This document shows, piece by piece, positions 9,987 to 19,396 of a DNA stretch of 64,000 nucleotides (position 1 is its first letter; every line of letters starts with the position of its first letter). The DNA is taken from NCBI GenBank assembly GCA_902612575.1, contig CACMDZ010000002.1, positions 62,001 through 126,000 of the forward strand, in the 5' to 3' direction. Source of the DNA: an uncultured Pelagibacteraceae bacterium (lineage in GTDB: Bacteria > Pseudomonadota > Alphaproteobacteria > Pelagibacterales > Pelagibacteraceae). Made by a program: the position numbers and the translations under genes. The notes beneath the pieces are model-generated. The model had not been told where the DNA came from. It did no database searches and was given only the letters and a program-made list of their open reading frames with translations.

Positions 9987-10421
9987 CTAGAGAGGTTTAA
10001 AAACTACAATAAATACAATAAAAACAAGTAAAACCGTAGGAATTTCATTGATAATTCTATAAAATTTTGAGGATTTTTTATTTTCTTTTAATTTAAGCAA
10101 ACGCATACATTTACCAAGGTATTCATGATATATGGTCAAAATTATAACTAAAATTATTTTAATCTGAACCCACAAAAAAGCAAAACTTTCTATGCCGTTA
10201 ATCCAAATTAAAATAATTCCAAATAGCCAAGATAAAATCATAGCTGGTCTCATTATGTAGTTGTAAAGCTTCCTTTCCATTGTCTCGAAGATTTCTGTAG
10301 CTTGTTCTTTTTCAAAGTTTTCTACATGATAAACAAATATTCTTGGTAAATATAACAGTCCAGCCATCCAAGAAATAACTGCAATTAAGTGAAGAGATTT
10401 AAATAAAAGATATCCGCTCAT
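9987..10421 (-). CDS. hemJ: protoporphyrinogen IX oxidase, HemJ type
   Basis: 144-aa integral membrane protein with about four hydrophobic helices. The N-terminal KSLHLIAVISWMAGLLYLPRIFVYH segment contains the conserved histidine and Trp-x-Ala-Gly of the HemJ (UPF0093) family. It catalyses protoporphyrinogen IX to protoporphyrin IX, the step before ferrochelatase. It is 3 bp downstream of hemH, which follows hemE, giving a hemE-hemH-hemJ operon. Confidence 0.9.
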   Translation of the reverse strand: MSGYLLFKSLHLIAVISWMAGLLYLPRIFVYHVENFEKEQATEIFETMERKLYNYIMRPAMILSWLFGIILIWINGIESFAFLWVQIKIILVIILTIYHEYLGKCMRLLKLKENKKSSKFYRIINEIPTVLLVFIVFIVVFKPL

Positions 10422-10424
10422 AAG

Positions 10425-11417
10425 CTATAAGTTCTTTGCAACAAGATGTTTTAACAATGAAATATGATCTTCGCTATCGTTCAAACATGGTACCATTTCA
10501 AAATTTTCACCTCCAGATTTGATAAAACTTTCTTTTCCTTGGATCGATATTTCTTCAAGGGTTTCTACACAGTCAGATGAAAATCCAGGACAAATAACCA
10601 AAATATTTTTTTTACCTTCTTTAGGTAGAGCCTCAAAAGTTTTATCTGTGTAAGGTTGCAACCACTCTTGTGGACCAAATCTAGATTGAAAGGTAGTCTT
10701 TATTTCAATATCTGGATACTGCTCTGAGATCAATCTGGAAGTTTTATGACAATAACAATGATAAGGATCACCTTTATCAAAATATTTTTTTGGAATTCCA
10801 TGATATGATGCAATTATTAAATCAGGCTTCCAATTAATTTCGCTTATCTTTTTTAAAATACTATTTTTAATCGCCTCAATGTATAATGGTTCAGACTCAT
10901 AATGAGGAATTATTTTAAGATTTGGTTGCCACCTCATTTTCATCAAAGTTCTATAAACTTCATCACAAACTGTTGCTGTCGTTGCTGCTGCATATTGTGG
11001 ATACAATGGAAGCACAATTAAATTTTCACAACCCTTTTTTTGAAGACCATGAATTTTACTTTTAATACTTGGATTTCCATATCTCATTGCGAAATCAACT
11101 ATTAAATCTTCTTTACCAATTTGATTAGATAGTTTTTCTGCTTGTCTTTCTGTAAAATATCTTAAAGGAGACATATTTTTATCATTCATCCATATTTCTT
11201 TATAGGCTTTCGCTGTTTTAGAAGGTCTAAAAGTAAGTATAAATAAGTTAAGTATTAGCTGCCAAATTAAAGGATTAACCTCAATTACTCGTCTGTCTGA
11301 TAAGAATTCTTTTAAATATTTCCTGATATCCAGCCAACTCGTTGAGTCAGGTGTGCCAAGATTTATAATTAAAATACCTGTCTTGCCATAGTTTATTTTT
11401 GGATGATCTGGAGTCAT
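10425..11417 (-). CDS. hemH: ferrochelatase
   Basis: 330 aa. The N-terminus GILIINLGTPDS is the ferrochelatase signature, and the catalytic histidine lies in IIASYHGIPKKYFDKGDPY. A second conserved segment, CPGFSSDCVETLEEI, is near the C-terminus. It inserts Fe(II) into protoporphyrin IX. It overlaps hemE by 4 bp (ATGA). Confidence 0.97.
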   Translation of the reverse strand: MTPDHPKINYGKTGILIINLGTPDSTSWLDIRKYLKEFLSDRRVIEVNPLIWQLILNLFILTFRPSKTAKAYKEIWMNDKNMSPLRYFTERQAEKLSNQIGKEDLIVDFAMRYGNPSIKSKIHGLQKKGCENLIVLPLYPQYAAATTATVCDEVYRTLMKMRWQPNLKIIPHYESEPLYIEAIKNSILKKISEINWKPDLIIASYHGIPKKYFDKGDPYHCYCHKTSRLISEQYPDIEIKTTFQSRFGPQEWLQPYTDKTFEALPKEGKKNILVICPGFSSDCVETLEEISIQGKESFIKSGGENFEMVPCLNDSEDHISLLKHLVAKNL

Positions 11418-12415
11418 TTAAAATTTCTTACAATTTTGATTAGTTCTTCAACCATCTCAATTTTAGTCTCGGGGAGTATTCCGTGGCCTAAATTAAATAT
11501 GTATGGATGATCTTTAAAAATGCTAAGATATTTCTCAACTTCTATTTTAAGAGTTTTTTGATCAGTTAATAATATTTTTGGGTCAAGGCCGCCTTGTATT
11601 GGTATTTTGATTTCATCGACTATTTTCTTTGGATCAACATCGTAATCTATGTTTACAGCGTCAGGTTTAACAATTTCACAAAATTTTTTATAATCTTTTA
11701 TACCTCTAGGAAAACAAATAACAGGGACTCCCAGTTTCTTTACATAATTTACTATATTAAGAGTGGGTATATAAATATATTCTGGGATTTTGTCTTCTAA
11801 CAATCCAGACCAACTATCAAAAATTTGAATAACTTGAGCTCCAGCCTCAATTTGATTTTTTATATGAAGTTTCAAGAATTTCTCTATTATTATTAATAAT
11901 CTATTAATTAAAAAATCATCTTTAAAAAAATCATTCGATAACCCTTTTTTGGGAGAAGATTTATTAATCATATAAACTAGTATTGTCCATGGAGCTCCAA
12001 CAAATCCAATCATATCTCTATTATTCATTAAAGGGTCTTTAGAGGTTTTTTCGATTGCTTTATAAACTTTATAAATTTTTTCGGTAAAACTTATTTCATC
12101 AACATTTTTTATTGTTTCTAAATTTATATCTCCCAATTTAGGACCAAAATTCTTTTCAAATTCTACTTTTTGACCAAGTCCGTACGGTAACATTAAAATA
12201 TCTGAAAATATTACCGCCCCATCAAATCCAAACCTTTTAATTGGTTGTAGAGTAATTTCAGATGCTAAATCACTATTTAGGCAAAGTTTAATAAAATCTT
12301 GGTTTTCTTTTCTAATTTCTCTAAACTCTGGTAGATACCTACCTGCTTGTCTCATTAACCATATAGGATTAGATTTAGTGTCTTGATTTTTAATACAATT
12401 AGTAATGAGACTCAT
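11414..12415 (-). CDS. hemE: uroporphyrinogen decarboxylase
   Basis: 333 aa. The substrate-binding N-terminal motif PIWLMRQAGRYLPEFR is at residues 17-32, and conserved FSDILMLPYGLG and the C-terminal NLGHGILPET follow. It converts uroporphyrinogen III to coproporphyrinogen III. It is the first gene of the minus-strand hem operon. Its 5' flank is the spacer proposed here as oriC; hemE beside oriC is the Caulobacter/Rickettsia arrangement. Confidence 0.97.
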   Translation of the reverse strand: MSLITNCIKNQDTKSNPIWLMRQAGRYLPEFREIRKENQDFIKLCLNSDLASEITLQPIKRFGFDGAVIFSDILMLPYGLGQKVEFEKNFGPKLGDINLETIKNVDEISFTEKIYKVYKAIEKTSKDPLMNNRDMIGFVGAPWTILVYMINKSSPKKGLSNDFFKDDFLINRLLIIIEKFLKLHIKNQIEAGAQVIQIFDSWSGLLEDKIPEYIYIPTLNIVNYVKKLGVPVICFPRGIKDYKKFCEIVKPDAVNIDYDVDPKKIVDEIKIPIQGGLDPKILLTDQKTLKIEVEKYLSIFKDHPYIFNLGHGILPETKIEMVEELIKIVRNFK

Positions 12416-12698
12416 ATAATTAGATATATATTATTTACTTTATTAGTATTATGTATTGTGAATAACGTAAATTAGTCAATTTCCACACTTAGTTAACCGA
12501 TTATTAACAAATTTTGTCTTAAATAAATGAGATAATAGGGGTTAATTCAATAATTCTCACATTTTATATACAATTTGAATAACTATCATCTGATTTTATA
12601 ATTCAGTTGATTTTATAGGAAAAAAATCAAGTTCTATGTGCTCAAACAATAAATCTGCGTTTTTCTTATTTTACTAATAGTTTATAAACATCTTATAC
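12416..12698. other. oriC: candidate chromosomal replication origin (oriC) and divergent hemE/ppsR promoter region
   Basis: This 283-bp AT-rich spacer separates divergent hemE and ppsR, the position of oriC in several alphaproteobacteria. Bases 12457-12465 read TTATTCACA on the minus strand, fitting the DnaA box consensus TTWTNCACA. ATTTCCACA at 12479-12487 misses it by one base, and TTATTAACA (12501) and TTATAAACA (12682) are weaker. Two direct copies of TGATTTTATA (12591-12600 and 12608-12617, 17 bp apart) resemble an AT-rich unwinding element. parABS lies within 10 kb. The function is inferred from position and motifs. Confidence 0.6.
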
Positions 12699-13526
12699 AT
12701 GAGAAACTTATACCAAATTTACTTAATATCAGATTCTACCGGAGAGACACTGGACAGGATCTTTTTGGCGTTAAAGGCCCAATTTCCTAATTTTGAATAT
12801 GAAACTAATCATTTTTCTTTCACTCGCACTGAAAGTCAAACCTTAAGTATTTTAAAACAAGCTAAGAAAGAAAAAAATTCTATAATTTTATATACAATTG
12901 TTAATAGTAAGCTTGCGAAGTATCTTACAGAAAAAGCTTATGAAAGAGAAATACCATGTTTCGGAGTTCTTGGAGATTTAATATTAAATTTTTCAAAAGT
13001 GCTTAATCAAAAAGCTTCTCACCAACCAAGTGGTCAACATATTCTAAATGAAGAATACTACGATAGAATTGAAGCTATTCAGTTTACTATGAATCATGAT
13101 GATGGTAATCAAACTGATGATATTGAAAAATCTGATATCATTCTGCTAGGAGTAAGCAGGACAAGTAAAACCCCAACAGCAATTTATTTAGCTAATAGAG
13201 GTTTTAAAACTTCAAATATTCCATTAGTAAACAAAAATTCAGTTCCGCCGAAGATTATTGAAAAAAACTTTTCTCCCTGTGTTGTAGGTTTAGTAACTGA
13301 GGCTGAAAGATTATACGATTTAAGAAAAAACAGATTGAACTCTCTTAAAGAAGATCAAAATAGTGAGTACGTAAACATGGACAAAATTAGGGATGAATTA
13401 GATAGTTCCAAAAAATTATTTAAAGAAAATAATTGGCCCACAATAGATGTAACGAGAAAATCAGTTGAGGAAACAGCAGCTTCTGTAATTAAAATTTATG
13501 AAATAAAGAATAAAAAGAATGCCTGA
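12699..13526 (+). CDS. ppsR: PEP synthase / pyruvate phosphate dikinase regulatory protein (DUF299)
   Basis: 275 aa. The start LISDSTGETLDRIFLALKAQF is the signature of the DUF299 bifunctional kinase/Pi-dependent pyrophosphorylase, which controls PPDK or PEP synthase by reversible threonine phosphorylation. The nucleotide-binding loop is LLGVSRTSKTPTAIYLAN (about 149-166), with a conserved C-terminal DVTRKSVEETAA. It is the first gene of ppsR-maf-aroE-coaE-dnaQ, the order that flanks the origin in many alphaproteobacteria. PpsR versus PpdK-regulator specificity cannot be resolved here. Confidence 0.92.
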   Translation: MRNLYQIYLISDSTGETLDRIFLALKAQFPNFEYETNHFSFTRTESQTLSILKQAKKEKNSIILYTIVNSKLAKYLTEKAYEREIPCFGVLGDLILNFSKVLNQKASHQPSGQHILNEEYYDRIEAIQFTMNHDDGNQTDDIEKSDIILLGVSRTSKTPTAIYLANRGFKTSNIPLVNKNSVPPKIIEKNFSPCVVGLVTEAERLYDLRKNRLNSLKEDQNSEYVNMDKIRDELDSSKKLFKENNWPTIDVTRKSVEETAASVIKIYEIKNKKNA

Positions 13527-14103
13527 CATTATTTTAGCTTCAAAAAGTAAGGTAAGAAAGGAAATACTAGATAATCATAGCATCAATTGCCATGTCCAAG
13601 TGTCAAATGTTGATGAAGACCCAATAAAAGAAATTTTATTAAAAGAGGGAGCTACACCTGAAATTATTTCCAAAAATCTTGCAGAATTGAAAGCAAATAA
13701 GGTAAGTCAAAAAGTGAATAATACTCTAGTTTTAGGAGCAGATAGCGTCATTGATCTGACAGGTGAGTTAATATCAAAACCAGAAAATAGGGAAGAGGCT
13801 TTAAGTATTTTAAAAAAACTTAATGGAAAAAAACACTCTTTGATCAGTTCGGTTTGTATATCTAAAAATGGATCCATGGTTTGGAACTATACTGATAAAG
13901 CTTACTTGACCATGAAGGATTTTTCTGAAAATGAATTAATCACGTATCTGAATAAAATAAGTGATGAAGCTTTGTATGCTTACAACGTCTATCAAATTGA
14001 AGGAGAAGGAAGATCTTTATTTTCTAATATTGATGGCGATGAAGACACGATAATGGGCTTACCTATTAAAAAAATTAAGGAATATCTAGAACTTCAAAAA
14101 TGA
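13519..14103 (+). CDS. maf: Maf-type nucleoside triphosphate pyrophosphatase
   Basis: 194 aa, typical Maf length. The N-terminal IILASKSKVRKEIL motif and the LGADSVIDLTGELISKP active-site segment match Maf/YhdE proteins, which hydrolyse non-canonical or selected NTPs to NMPs. It overlaps ppsR by 8 bp and aroE by 4 bp. Confidence 0.93.
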   Translation: MPDIILASKSKVRKEILDNHSINCHVQVSNVDEDPIKEILLKEGATPEIISKNLAELKANKVSQKVNNTLVLGADSVIDLTGELISKPENREEALSILKKLNGKKHSLISSVCISKNGSMVWNYTDKAYLTMKDFSENELITYLNKISDEALYAYNVYQIEGEGRSLFSNIDGDEDTIMGLPIKKIKEYLELQK

Positions 14104-14891
14104 AAAAATTTTTTGTTATAGGAAACCCAATTGAACATTCTTTATCTCCAAAACTGCATAATTATTGGATAAAATCTAATAATTTAAAAGCAGTTTACGA
14201 TAAAAAAAAATTAGATGTATCAGAATTAGAAAATTTGATTAAAGAAGTAAAAGAAAAAAAAATTGATGGAATTAATGTTACTGTTCCTTTTAAAAATTCT
14301 GTAATTCCTTTTTTAGATAAACTATCCAACGAGGCTCAAAAAACACAATCAGTAAATACGATATATTTGAAAGATGGAATGGTAATAGGTCATAATACAG
14401 ACATAGAAGGATTTGAGTTGGCCATTAAACATACAAATTATGATATTGTTGGGAAAAATATACTAATATTGGGTGCGGGAGGAGTTTCGCCATCAATAAT
14501 AGTGGCTTTAAAAAATATGAGTGCCAAAAAAATATTTATAAGCAATAGAACCCAAAGCAAATCTGAAAATTTAAAAAAAAACTTTGATGAAATCGAAATT
14601 ATTAAGTGGGGAACAATGCCAGATTTTGACATGATTATTAATGCAACTAGCTTAGGCTTGAAAAATGACGAAAATATTATGTTAGATTATTCTAAAATTA
14701 GCCCAGAAAAGTTTTTTTATGATGTCATATACAATCCTTCAGAAACTAATTTCTTAAAATCTGCAAAAAAAAATGGAAATAAAATAGAGAATGGAAAAAA
14801 AATGTTTATTTATCAAGCTCAAGCTTCCTTTAAAATATGGAATAACTTAGAGCCCAAAGTAGATTATAAGGTCATGGAGCTTCTAAATTGA
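14100..14891 (+). CDS. aroE: shikimate dehydrogenase
   Basis: 263 aa. The substrate-binding N-terminus GNPIEHSLSPKLHNYW, the catalytic Lys/Asp region (NVTVPFKN and NTDIEGF), and the NADP-binding GAGGVSPSIIVAL are all visible. It reduces 3-dehydroshikimate in chorismate biosynthesis. It lies within the ppsR-maf-aroE-coaE-dnaQ operon and overlaps both neighbours. Confidence 0.96.
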   Translation: MKKFFVIGNPIEHSLSPKLHNYWIKSNNLKAVYDKKKLDVSELENLIKEVKEKKIDGINVTVPFKNSVIPFLDKLSNEAQKTQSVNTIYLKDGMVIGHNTDIEGFELAIKHTNYDIVGKNILILGAGGVSPSIIVALKNMSAKKIFISNRTQSKSENLKKNFDEIEIIKWGTMPDFDMIINATSLGLKNDENIMLDYSKISPEKFFYDVIYNPSETNFLKSAKKNGNKIENGKKMFIYQAQASFKIWNNLEPKVDYKVMELLN

Positions 14892-15475
14892 TTAAAGTTG
14901 GTATTCTAGGTGATATAGGTTCAGGTAAAAGCTTTGTTGCAAAACAATTTGGTTATCCGGTTTTTAATGCTGATAAAGAAGTTAGCGATATATACAAAAA
15001 CGATAAATCTTGTTACAAAAAAATTAAAAAAAAATTTCCAAAATTTATCAAGTCAAAATATTTAAAAAAAAATGAACTTGGAAGTGTAATTAAAGAAAAT
15101 AAACAAAATCTGAAAAAAATATCGAACATAGTGCATCCCATCGTTAGAAAGAGAATGGTCAATTTTTTTAAAAAAAATAAAAGAAAAAAGATGGTTTTAC
15201 TAGACATACCCTTATTAGTTGAAAATAAACTGTATGATAAAAATTTTTATTTAATATTTGTTCATTCAAACAAAAATGAGATAAATAAAAGACTTAAAAA
15301 AAGACCATTTTACAATAAAAAAATAATTGATAGCCTTAGAAAATCACAAAGATCTCTAGCTTATAAAAAGAAAATATCTGATTTTGTTATTAAGAACAAT
15401 TTTAAACTTCAAAGCTTAAAAAAAAATATTAAAATTATAAAAAGAAAAATTTTTAATGAAAGAATTAGTTCTTGA
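14888..15475 (+). CDS. coaE: dephospho-CoA kinase
   Basis: 195 aa. The start is TTG, overlapping the aroE stop, and the P-loop GILGDIGSGKSFVAKQFG follows at residues 4-21, exactly where it sits in CoaE, so the non-ATG start is well supported. Conserved VVLLDIPLL-type segment (MVLLDIPLLVENKL) and adenine-binding region are present. It performs the last step of CoA synthesis. The C-terminal half is extremely lysine-rich, and it overlaps dnaQ by 20 bp. Confidence 0.94.
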   Translation: MIKVGILGDIGSGKSFVAKQFGYPVFNADKEVSDIYKNDKSCYKKIKKKFPKFIKSKYLKKNELGSVIKENKQNLKKISNIVHPIVRKRMVNFFKKNKRKKMVLLDIPLLVENKLYDKNFYLIFVHSNKNEINKRLKKRPFYNKKIIDSLRKSQRSLAYKKKISDFVIKNNFKLQSLKKNIKIIKRKIFNERISS

Positions 15476-16118
15476 TACAGAAACTACAGGATTGTCCGTA
15501 AGAGATGGACATCGAATTGTAGAAATTGGCTGTATAGAATTAGACAATCTAGTCCCAACTAATAATGTATTTCATGTTTATTTGAATCCAGAAAGAAACG
15601 TCTCTGAAAAAGCTTTTGAGGTCCACGGTTACTCTGATGAATTTTTGTCTAATAAACAAAAATTTTCAGAAGTTGCTGAAGATTTTTTATCCTTTATTCA
15701 GGATAAAAAAATTATAATTCATAACGCTGAGTTTGATATTGGGCATTTAAATAACGAATTATCCTTAATTGGAAAGCCCAAAATAAATAATTCAAACATA
15801 ATTGATACTTTAGAACTTGCTAGAAATAAATTTCCAGGTTCTGGGATTAGCCTAGATGCATTGTGTAAAAGATTTAGAATTGATAATTCTAAAAGGGAAA
15901 AGCATACTGCCTTGATTGACTGCGAATTACTTGCAAAAGTTTATATTAATCTAATTGATCAAAAAGAACCTAGCTTTGATTTAGCTGAAAATAATGAATC
16001 AAAAATTATATTGGATGACAAACGCGACTACTGTAAAAAAATTATTTTGCCAACTGACAAGGAATTAACAGATCACTCTGAATTTTTAAAAAAAAATTTA
16101 AAAAAAAATTATTTCTAA
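15456..16118 (+). CDS. dnaQ: DNA polymerase III subunit epsilon (3'-5' proofreading exonuclease)
   Basis: 220 aa. It is a DEDDh exonuclease: Exo I LDTETTGLSVRDGHRIVEIG (about residues 6-25), Exo II HNAEFDIGHLN, and Exo III with HTALIDCELLAKVY. A C-terminal tail follows for binding the polymerase subunit. Its start lies inside coaE, and it is convergent with secB, overlapping by 4 bp. Confidence 0.96.
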   Translation: MKELVLDTETTGLSVRDGHRIVEIGCIELDNLVPTNNVFHVYLNPERNVSEKAFEVHGYSDEFLSNKQKFSEVAEDFLSFIQDKKIIIHNAEFDIGHLNNELSLIGKPKINNSNIIDTLELARNKFPGSGISLDALCKRFRIDNSKREKHTALIDCELLAKVYINLIDQKEPSFDLAENNESKIILDDKRDYCKKIILPTDKELTDHSEFLKKNLKKNYF

Positions 16119-16537
16119 TTTAGTCTAGCTTTATATAGTTCCTCAAAATCTATTTTTTTTCCAAACTTTAAATCAGGAAGACCTGAATTTTTAAGAATGG
16201 TCAAAAACTTTTGCTCTAAATCAGGATATATTTTTGTTTGCAGATCACACAAAATAATTTTTTCCAATTCTTTTTTTTCAATTTTTAAATCTAAAATATC
16301 AATTACTGTTGCGTATTTGATTTGAAAATAACCTTGAGCTTTTTTTTTATTTGGATTCGCGTAGGTTAAAGTAGTAAGAACTTCTATCATTTTCCTTTTT
16401 GCAGGTTTAGTGCTTATATCTACGCTCATTCGATATTCTGGTGTGGTGTTTCTAATCGTTATCAAACTTTCAGGACTTGGTATTTCAACTGATAAATCTT
16501 GTATATAACTTATTATTATTTTGTATTTATTTTCCAT
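16115..16537 (-). CDS. secB: protein-export chaperone SecB
   Basis: 140 aa. The N-terminal YIQDLSVEIPSPES segment is the SecB hallmark (strand leading into the peptide-binding groove), and the later PNKKKAQGYFQIKYATVI matches the core sheet. SecB tetramers hold preproteins unfolded for SecA. The start overlaps the fxsA-like gene's end by 11 bp. dnaQ-secB convergence is a standard alphaproteobacterial arrangement. Confidence 0.92.
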   Translation of the reverse strand: MENKYKIIISYIQDLSVEIPSPESLITIRNTTPEYRMSVDISTKPAKRKMIEVLTTLTYANPNKKKAQGYFQIKYATVIDILDLKIEKKELEKIILCDLQTKIYPDLEQKFLTILKNSGLPDLKFGKKIDFEELYKARLN

Positions 16538-16955
16538 CTTTATCCTCTATATCCTCATACTCACCTTCTATAAAACTTTTTTCACTGGTTTTGTTTTTAT
16601 TTGTTGTAGAATATTTTTTTGAATATTTTCTTAAAATTATTTTTCTTGTTACCGGGAAAACTAAAAGAATACCTATAACATCAGTTGCAAACCCTGGTAA
16701 TATTAATAATAAAGCCGCAAATGCTATTGCTGCTCCAGAAACTATCTCATAAAGAGGTAGTTCATTTTTGATTAATTGAGACATTCCTGATCTTAAAGTG
16801 TTAAAACCCTCATATCTTGCATACCAAATACCAAGAATTGCAGTAACAAGAATCAGCAAAATTGTATTTAAAGCTCCTATTTGAGACCCAACTTTTATGA
16901 ATAAGTAGATTTCAACAAGAGGTATTCCTAAAATAAGAATTAATGCTGTGTTCAT
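16527..16955 (-). CDS. fxsA: FxsA family inner-membrane protein
   Basis: 142 aa. Three to four hydrophobic helices are visible: LILGIPLVEIYLFI, then TILLILVTAILGIWYARYEG, and a glycine-rich LLILPGFATDVIGILLVF segment. These match FxsA, a membrane protein whose overproduction relieves F-plasmid exclusion of phage T7 in E. coli; its native role is unknown. The C-terminus is a charged cytoplasmic tail. It is divergent from the Tim44-like gene, as in many alphaproteobacteria. Confidence 0.88.
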   Translation of the reverse strand: MNTALILILGIPLVEIYLFIKVGSQIGALNTILLILVTAILGIWYARYEGFNTLRSGMSQLIKNELPLYEIVSGAAIAFAALLLILPGFATDVIGILLVFPVTRKIILRKYSKKYSTTNKNKTSEKSFIEGEYEDIEDKDGK

Positions 16956-17013
16956 TTGTCTATAGTGTAAATTGCAGGTTGAAATTAATCAACATAGTAA
17001 ATATTATAATTCT

Positions 17014-17604
17014 ATGAGTTATAGTTTTGAATACATCGATATTATATTATTGGCAATGATAGCTGGATTTATTTTCCTTAGATTAAGGGGTATTTTAGGA
17101 AAAAAAACAGGCTTTGAGGAGAATATAAACTCCACATTTCCACACGAGGAAGTTCAAGAAAAGAAGTCTTCTCCTATTTTAAACGCTGAAACTTTTGACG
17201 ATGCCGCGAAAAAAGATTTCTTGAATGGTGCAAGAATAGCTTACGAAACCGTAATAACTAGTTTTTCTAAAGGTGATCTAAAATCTATTAAAAATCTTTT
17301 ACACAAAAGTGTTTATGATCAATTTGATGAAGCTATCAAAGATAAAAAAGCTAGAAATGTTACTTCTGAAACTACGTTTATAGGTATTAATTCTGCAGAA
17401 ATAAAAGAGCATTCTCAAAATAAAAATATGCTTGAAGTAAGCGTTGAGTTTGTAAGTGAAATTATTTCATGCATTAAAGATAAAGATAATAAAATTGTAT
17501 CTGGGGATTCACAAAAAGTTAAAAAAGTACTCGATACATGGAAATTTACTAAAGATGGTACTTCAAAAAATCCTAATTGGTTAATAGTAGATACACAAGC
17601 TTAG
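17014..17604 (+). CDS. Tim44-like domain protein (inner-membrane import-related)
   Basis: The track begins at TTG 16972; the ATG at 17014 is preferred because it directly precedes the conserved membrane helix (YIDIILLAMIAGFIFLRLRGILG), giving 196 aa. The C-terminal ~110 residues form a Tim44/NTF2-like domain with the AAKKDFLNGARIAYETVITSFSKGD start typical of alphaproteobacterial homologues. These proteins share a fold with the mitochondrial import motor anchor Tim44, but their bacterial role is unclear. It is followed immediately by the Smr gene. Confidence 0.85.
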   Translation: MSYSFEYIDIILLAMIAGFIFLRLRGILGKKTGFEENINSTFPHEEVQEKKSSPILNAETFDDAAKKDFLNGARIAYETVITSFSKGDLKSIKNLLHKSVYDQFDEAIKDKKARNVTSETTFIGINSAEIKEHSQNKNMLEVSVEFVSEIISCIKDKDNKIVSGDSQKVKKVLDTWKFTKDGTSKNPNWLIVDTQA

Positions 17605-18021
17605 TTGATTAAAAAAATATCAGATAAAGATAAACAAGACTGGCAAAAATTCATAAATAGTTCAGATAAATTAGAAAATAAAGATCAAAAAATATATTCT
17701 TCACCTAAGAGATATATTGAAAAAACCATTGATTTGCATGGTTACACTTTAGAGGAGGCTAACCAAAAGATGACTTCTTATATAGAGGAATGTTATGCAA
17801 ATGGTGTTAATAAAATAAATGTCATTACTGGCAAGGGATTAAGATCTAAAAACTTAAATGATCCATATCAATCTCATAACTTAAGTATTTTAAAGTTTTC
17901 AGTGCCTAATTTTATTAAAGGTAGCGATCATTTAATGAGCAAAATTATAAGTATTGATTTTGAGGCTGTTGAAAATCTTTCCGTTGGAAATTTTGATATT
18001 TATTTAAGAAAAAAAAAATAA
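17605..18021 (+). CDS. Smr-domain protein
   Basis: 138 aa beginning with TTG directly after the preceding TAG. The Smr signature TIDLHGYTLEEANQ (about residues 36-49) and VITGKGLRSKN (TGxG motif, about 75-85) are clear; in other Smr proteins the equivalent residues nick or cleave nucleic acid. The protein lacks MutS domains, so it is a stand-alone SmrA/YdaL-like form. It is convergent with hslU, 3 bp away. Confidence 0.87.
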   Translation: MIKKISDKDKQDWQKFINSSDKLENKDQKIYSSPKRYIEKTIDLHGYTLEEANQKMTSYIEECYANGVNKINVITGKGLRSKNLNDPYQSHNLSILKFSVPNFIKGSDHLMSKIISIDFEAVENLSVGNFDIYLRKKK

Positions 18022-18024
18022 GAA

Positions 18025-19395
18025 CTATAAAATAAACTTCGACAGATCTGCGTCCTTAACTAGTTCACCAATATTTTTCTTAATGTAATCTGAATCTATA
18101 CTAATTTTTTCACCAGCTCTATCTGTTGCTGTAAAACTAATTTCATCTAAAACTCTTTCTATAATAGTGTGCAGCCTTCTAGCACCTATGTTTTCAACAG
18201 TTGTGTTAACCTCACTTGCAATTGTTGCGATGGTATCAATTCCATCTTCGGTAAATTCTAAATCAACATTTTCTGTTTTTAGTAGAGCTTTGTATTGTTT
18301 AATCAAACTATTGTCCGGCTCTTTTAAAATTCGTTTAAAATCCTCACTATTTAACGCATCTAGCTCAACCCTGATTGGTAATCTTCCTTGAAGCTCAGGC
18401 AAAAGATCTGATGGTTTTGCTAATTGGAAAGCTCCTGAAGCTATAAATAATATATGGTCAGTTTTAATTGGACCGTATTTAGTACTTACAGTTGTTCCTT
18501 CTATTAATGGAAGTAAGTCTCTTTGGACACCTTCTCTTGATACATCACCTCCAACTCTATCAGTTCTCGCTGAAATTTTATCTATTTCATCTAAAAATAC
18601 GATACCATTATTCTCAGTGGTATTTTTTGCTGATTTAATAATTTTATCTTGTTCAATTAATTTATCAGCTTCCTCGTTTAGTAAAATTTCATGTGACTCT
18701 TTTACTGACATTTTTTTCTTTTTTGCTTTCTGTCCCATAGATTTACCTAGCATATCTGAAATATTAATCATTCCAACATTAGCTCCAGGCATTCCAGGAA
18801 TTTCAAATGATGGCATGCCCCCACCACTCTCAGTAACAGCAATCTCTATTTCGTTATCATCGAGATCGCCATCTCTTAATCTTTTTCTAAAACTTTCTCT
18901 CGTTGCTACACTTGCTTTACTTCCAACAATAGCATCAAGAACTCTATCCTCTGCTAACTTTTGTGCTTTTGCGTGGACTTCTTTTCTTTTCTTTACTTTT
19001 TCCATTGCAATAGCAATTTCTAAAAGATCTCTAATTATTTGTTCAACATCTCTTCCTACGTAACCTACTTCAGTAAATCTTGTAGCTTCAACTTTTACAA
19101 AGGGTGCTTCAGCTAGTTTGGATAACCTCCTAGATATTTCTGTTTTACCAACACCTGTTGGTCCCATCATTAAAATATTTTTTGGAAGAACTTCATCTTT
19201 CATATCTCCTTCTAGAGCTTGTCTTCTCCATCTATTTCTTAAAGCGATTGCTACAGCTCTTTTTGCATTGTTTTGACCAACAACAAATCTGTCCAATTCT
19301 GAAACTATTTCTCTTGGAGATAATGAATTTTGAATGTTACTATTTTCTTTTTTTACTTTAGCGTTTGGTAAAGTTGTAACGTTTGATTTTTCCAT
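18025..19395 (-). CDS. hslU: ATP-dependent protease ATPase subunit HslU
   Basis: 456 aa from the ATG at 19395; the track's TTG start adds five residues that overlap hslV. N-terminal [20 protein letters not shown], Walker [15 protein letters not shown] and Walker [12 protein letters not shown] are present, with the I-domain insertion between them. The sensor region includes [24 protein letters not shown]. HslU unfolds substrates for the HslV peptidase encoded 1 bp upstream. Confidence 0.96.
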   Translation of the reverse strand: MEKSNVTTLPNAKVKKENSNIQNSLSPREIVSELDRFVVGQNNAKRAVAIALRNRWRRQALEGDMKDEVLPKNILMMGPTGVGKTEISRRLSKLAEAPFVKVEATRFTEVGYVGRDVEQIIRDLLEIAIAMEKVKKRKEVHAKAQKLAEDRVLDAIVGSKASVATRESFRKRLRDGDLDDNEIEIAVTESGGGMPSFEIPGMPGANVGMINISDMLGKSMGQKAKKKKMSVKESHEILLNEEADKLIEQDKIIKSAKNTTENNGIVFLDEIDKISARTDRVGGDVSREGVQRDLLPLIEGTTVSTKYGPIKTDHILFIASGAFQLAKPSDLLPELQGRLPIRVELDALNSEDFKRILKEPDNSLIKQYKALLKTENVDLEFTEDGIDTIATIASEVNTTVENIGARRLHTIIERVLDEISFTATDRAGEKISIDSDYIKKNIGELVKDADLSKFIL

Positions 19396-19396
19396 A

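Noticed and set aside
18617-19063. 148-aa plus-strand ORF inside hslU
   Set aside because: Antisense shadow; hydrophobic composition is typical of reverse-frame reads of AT-rich genes.
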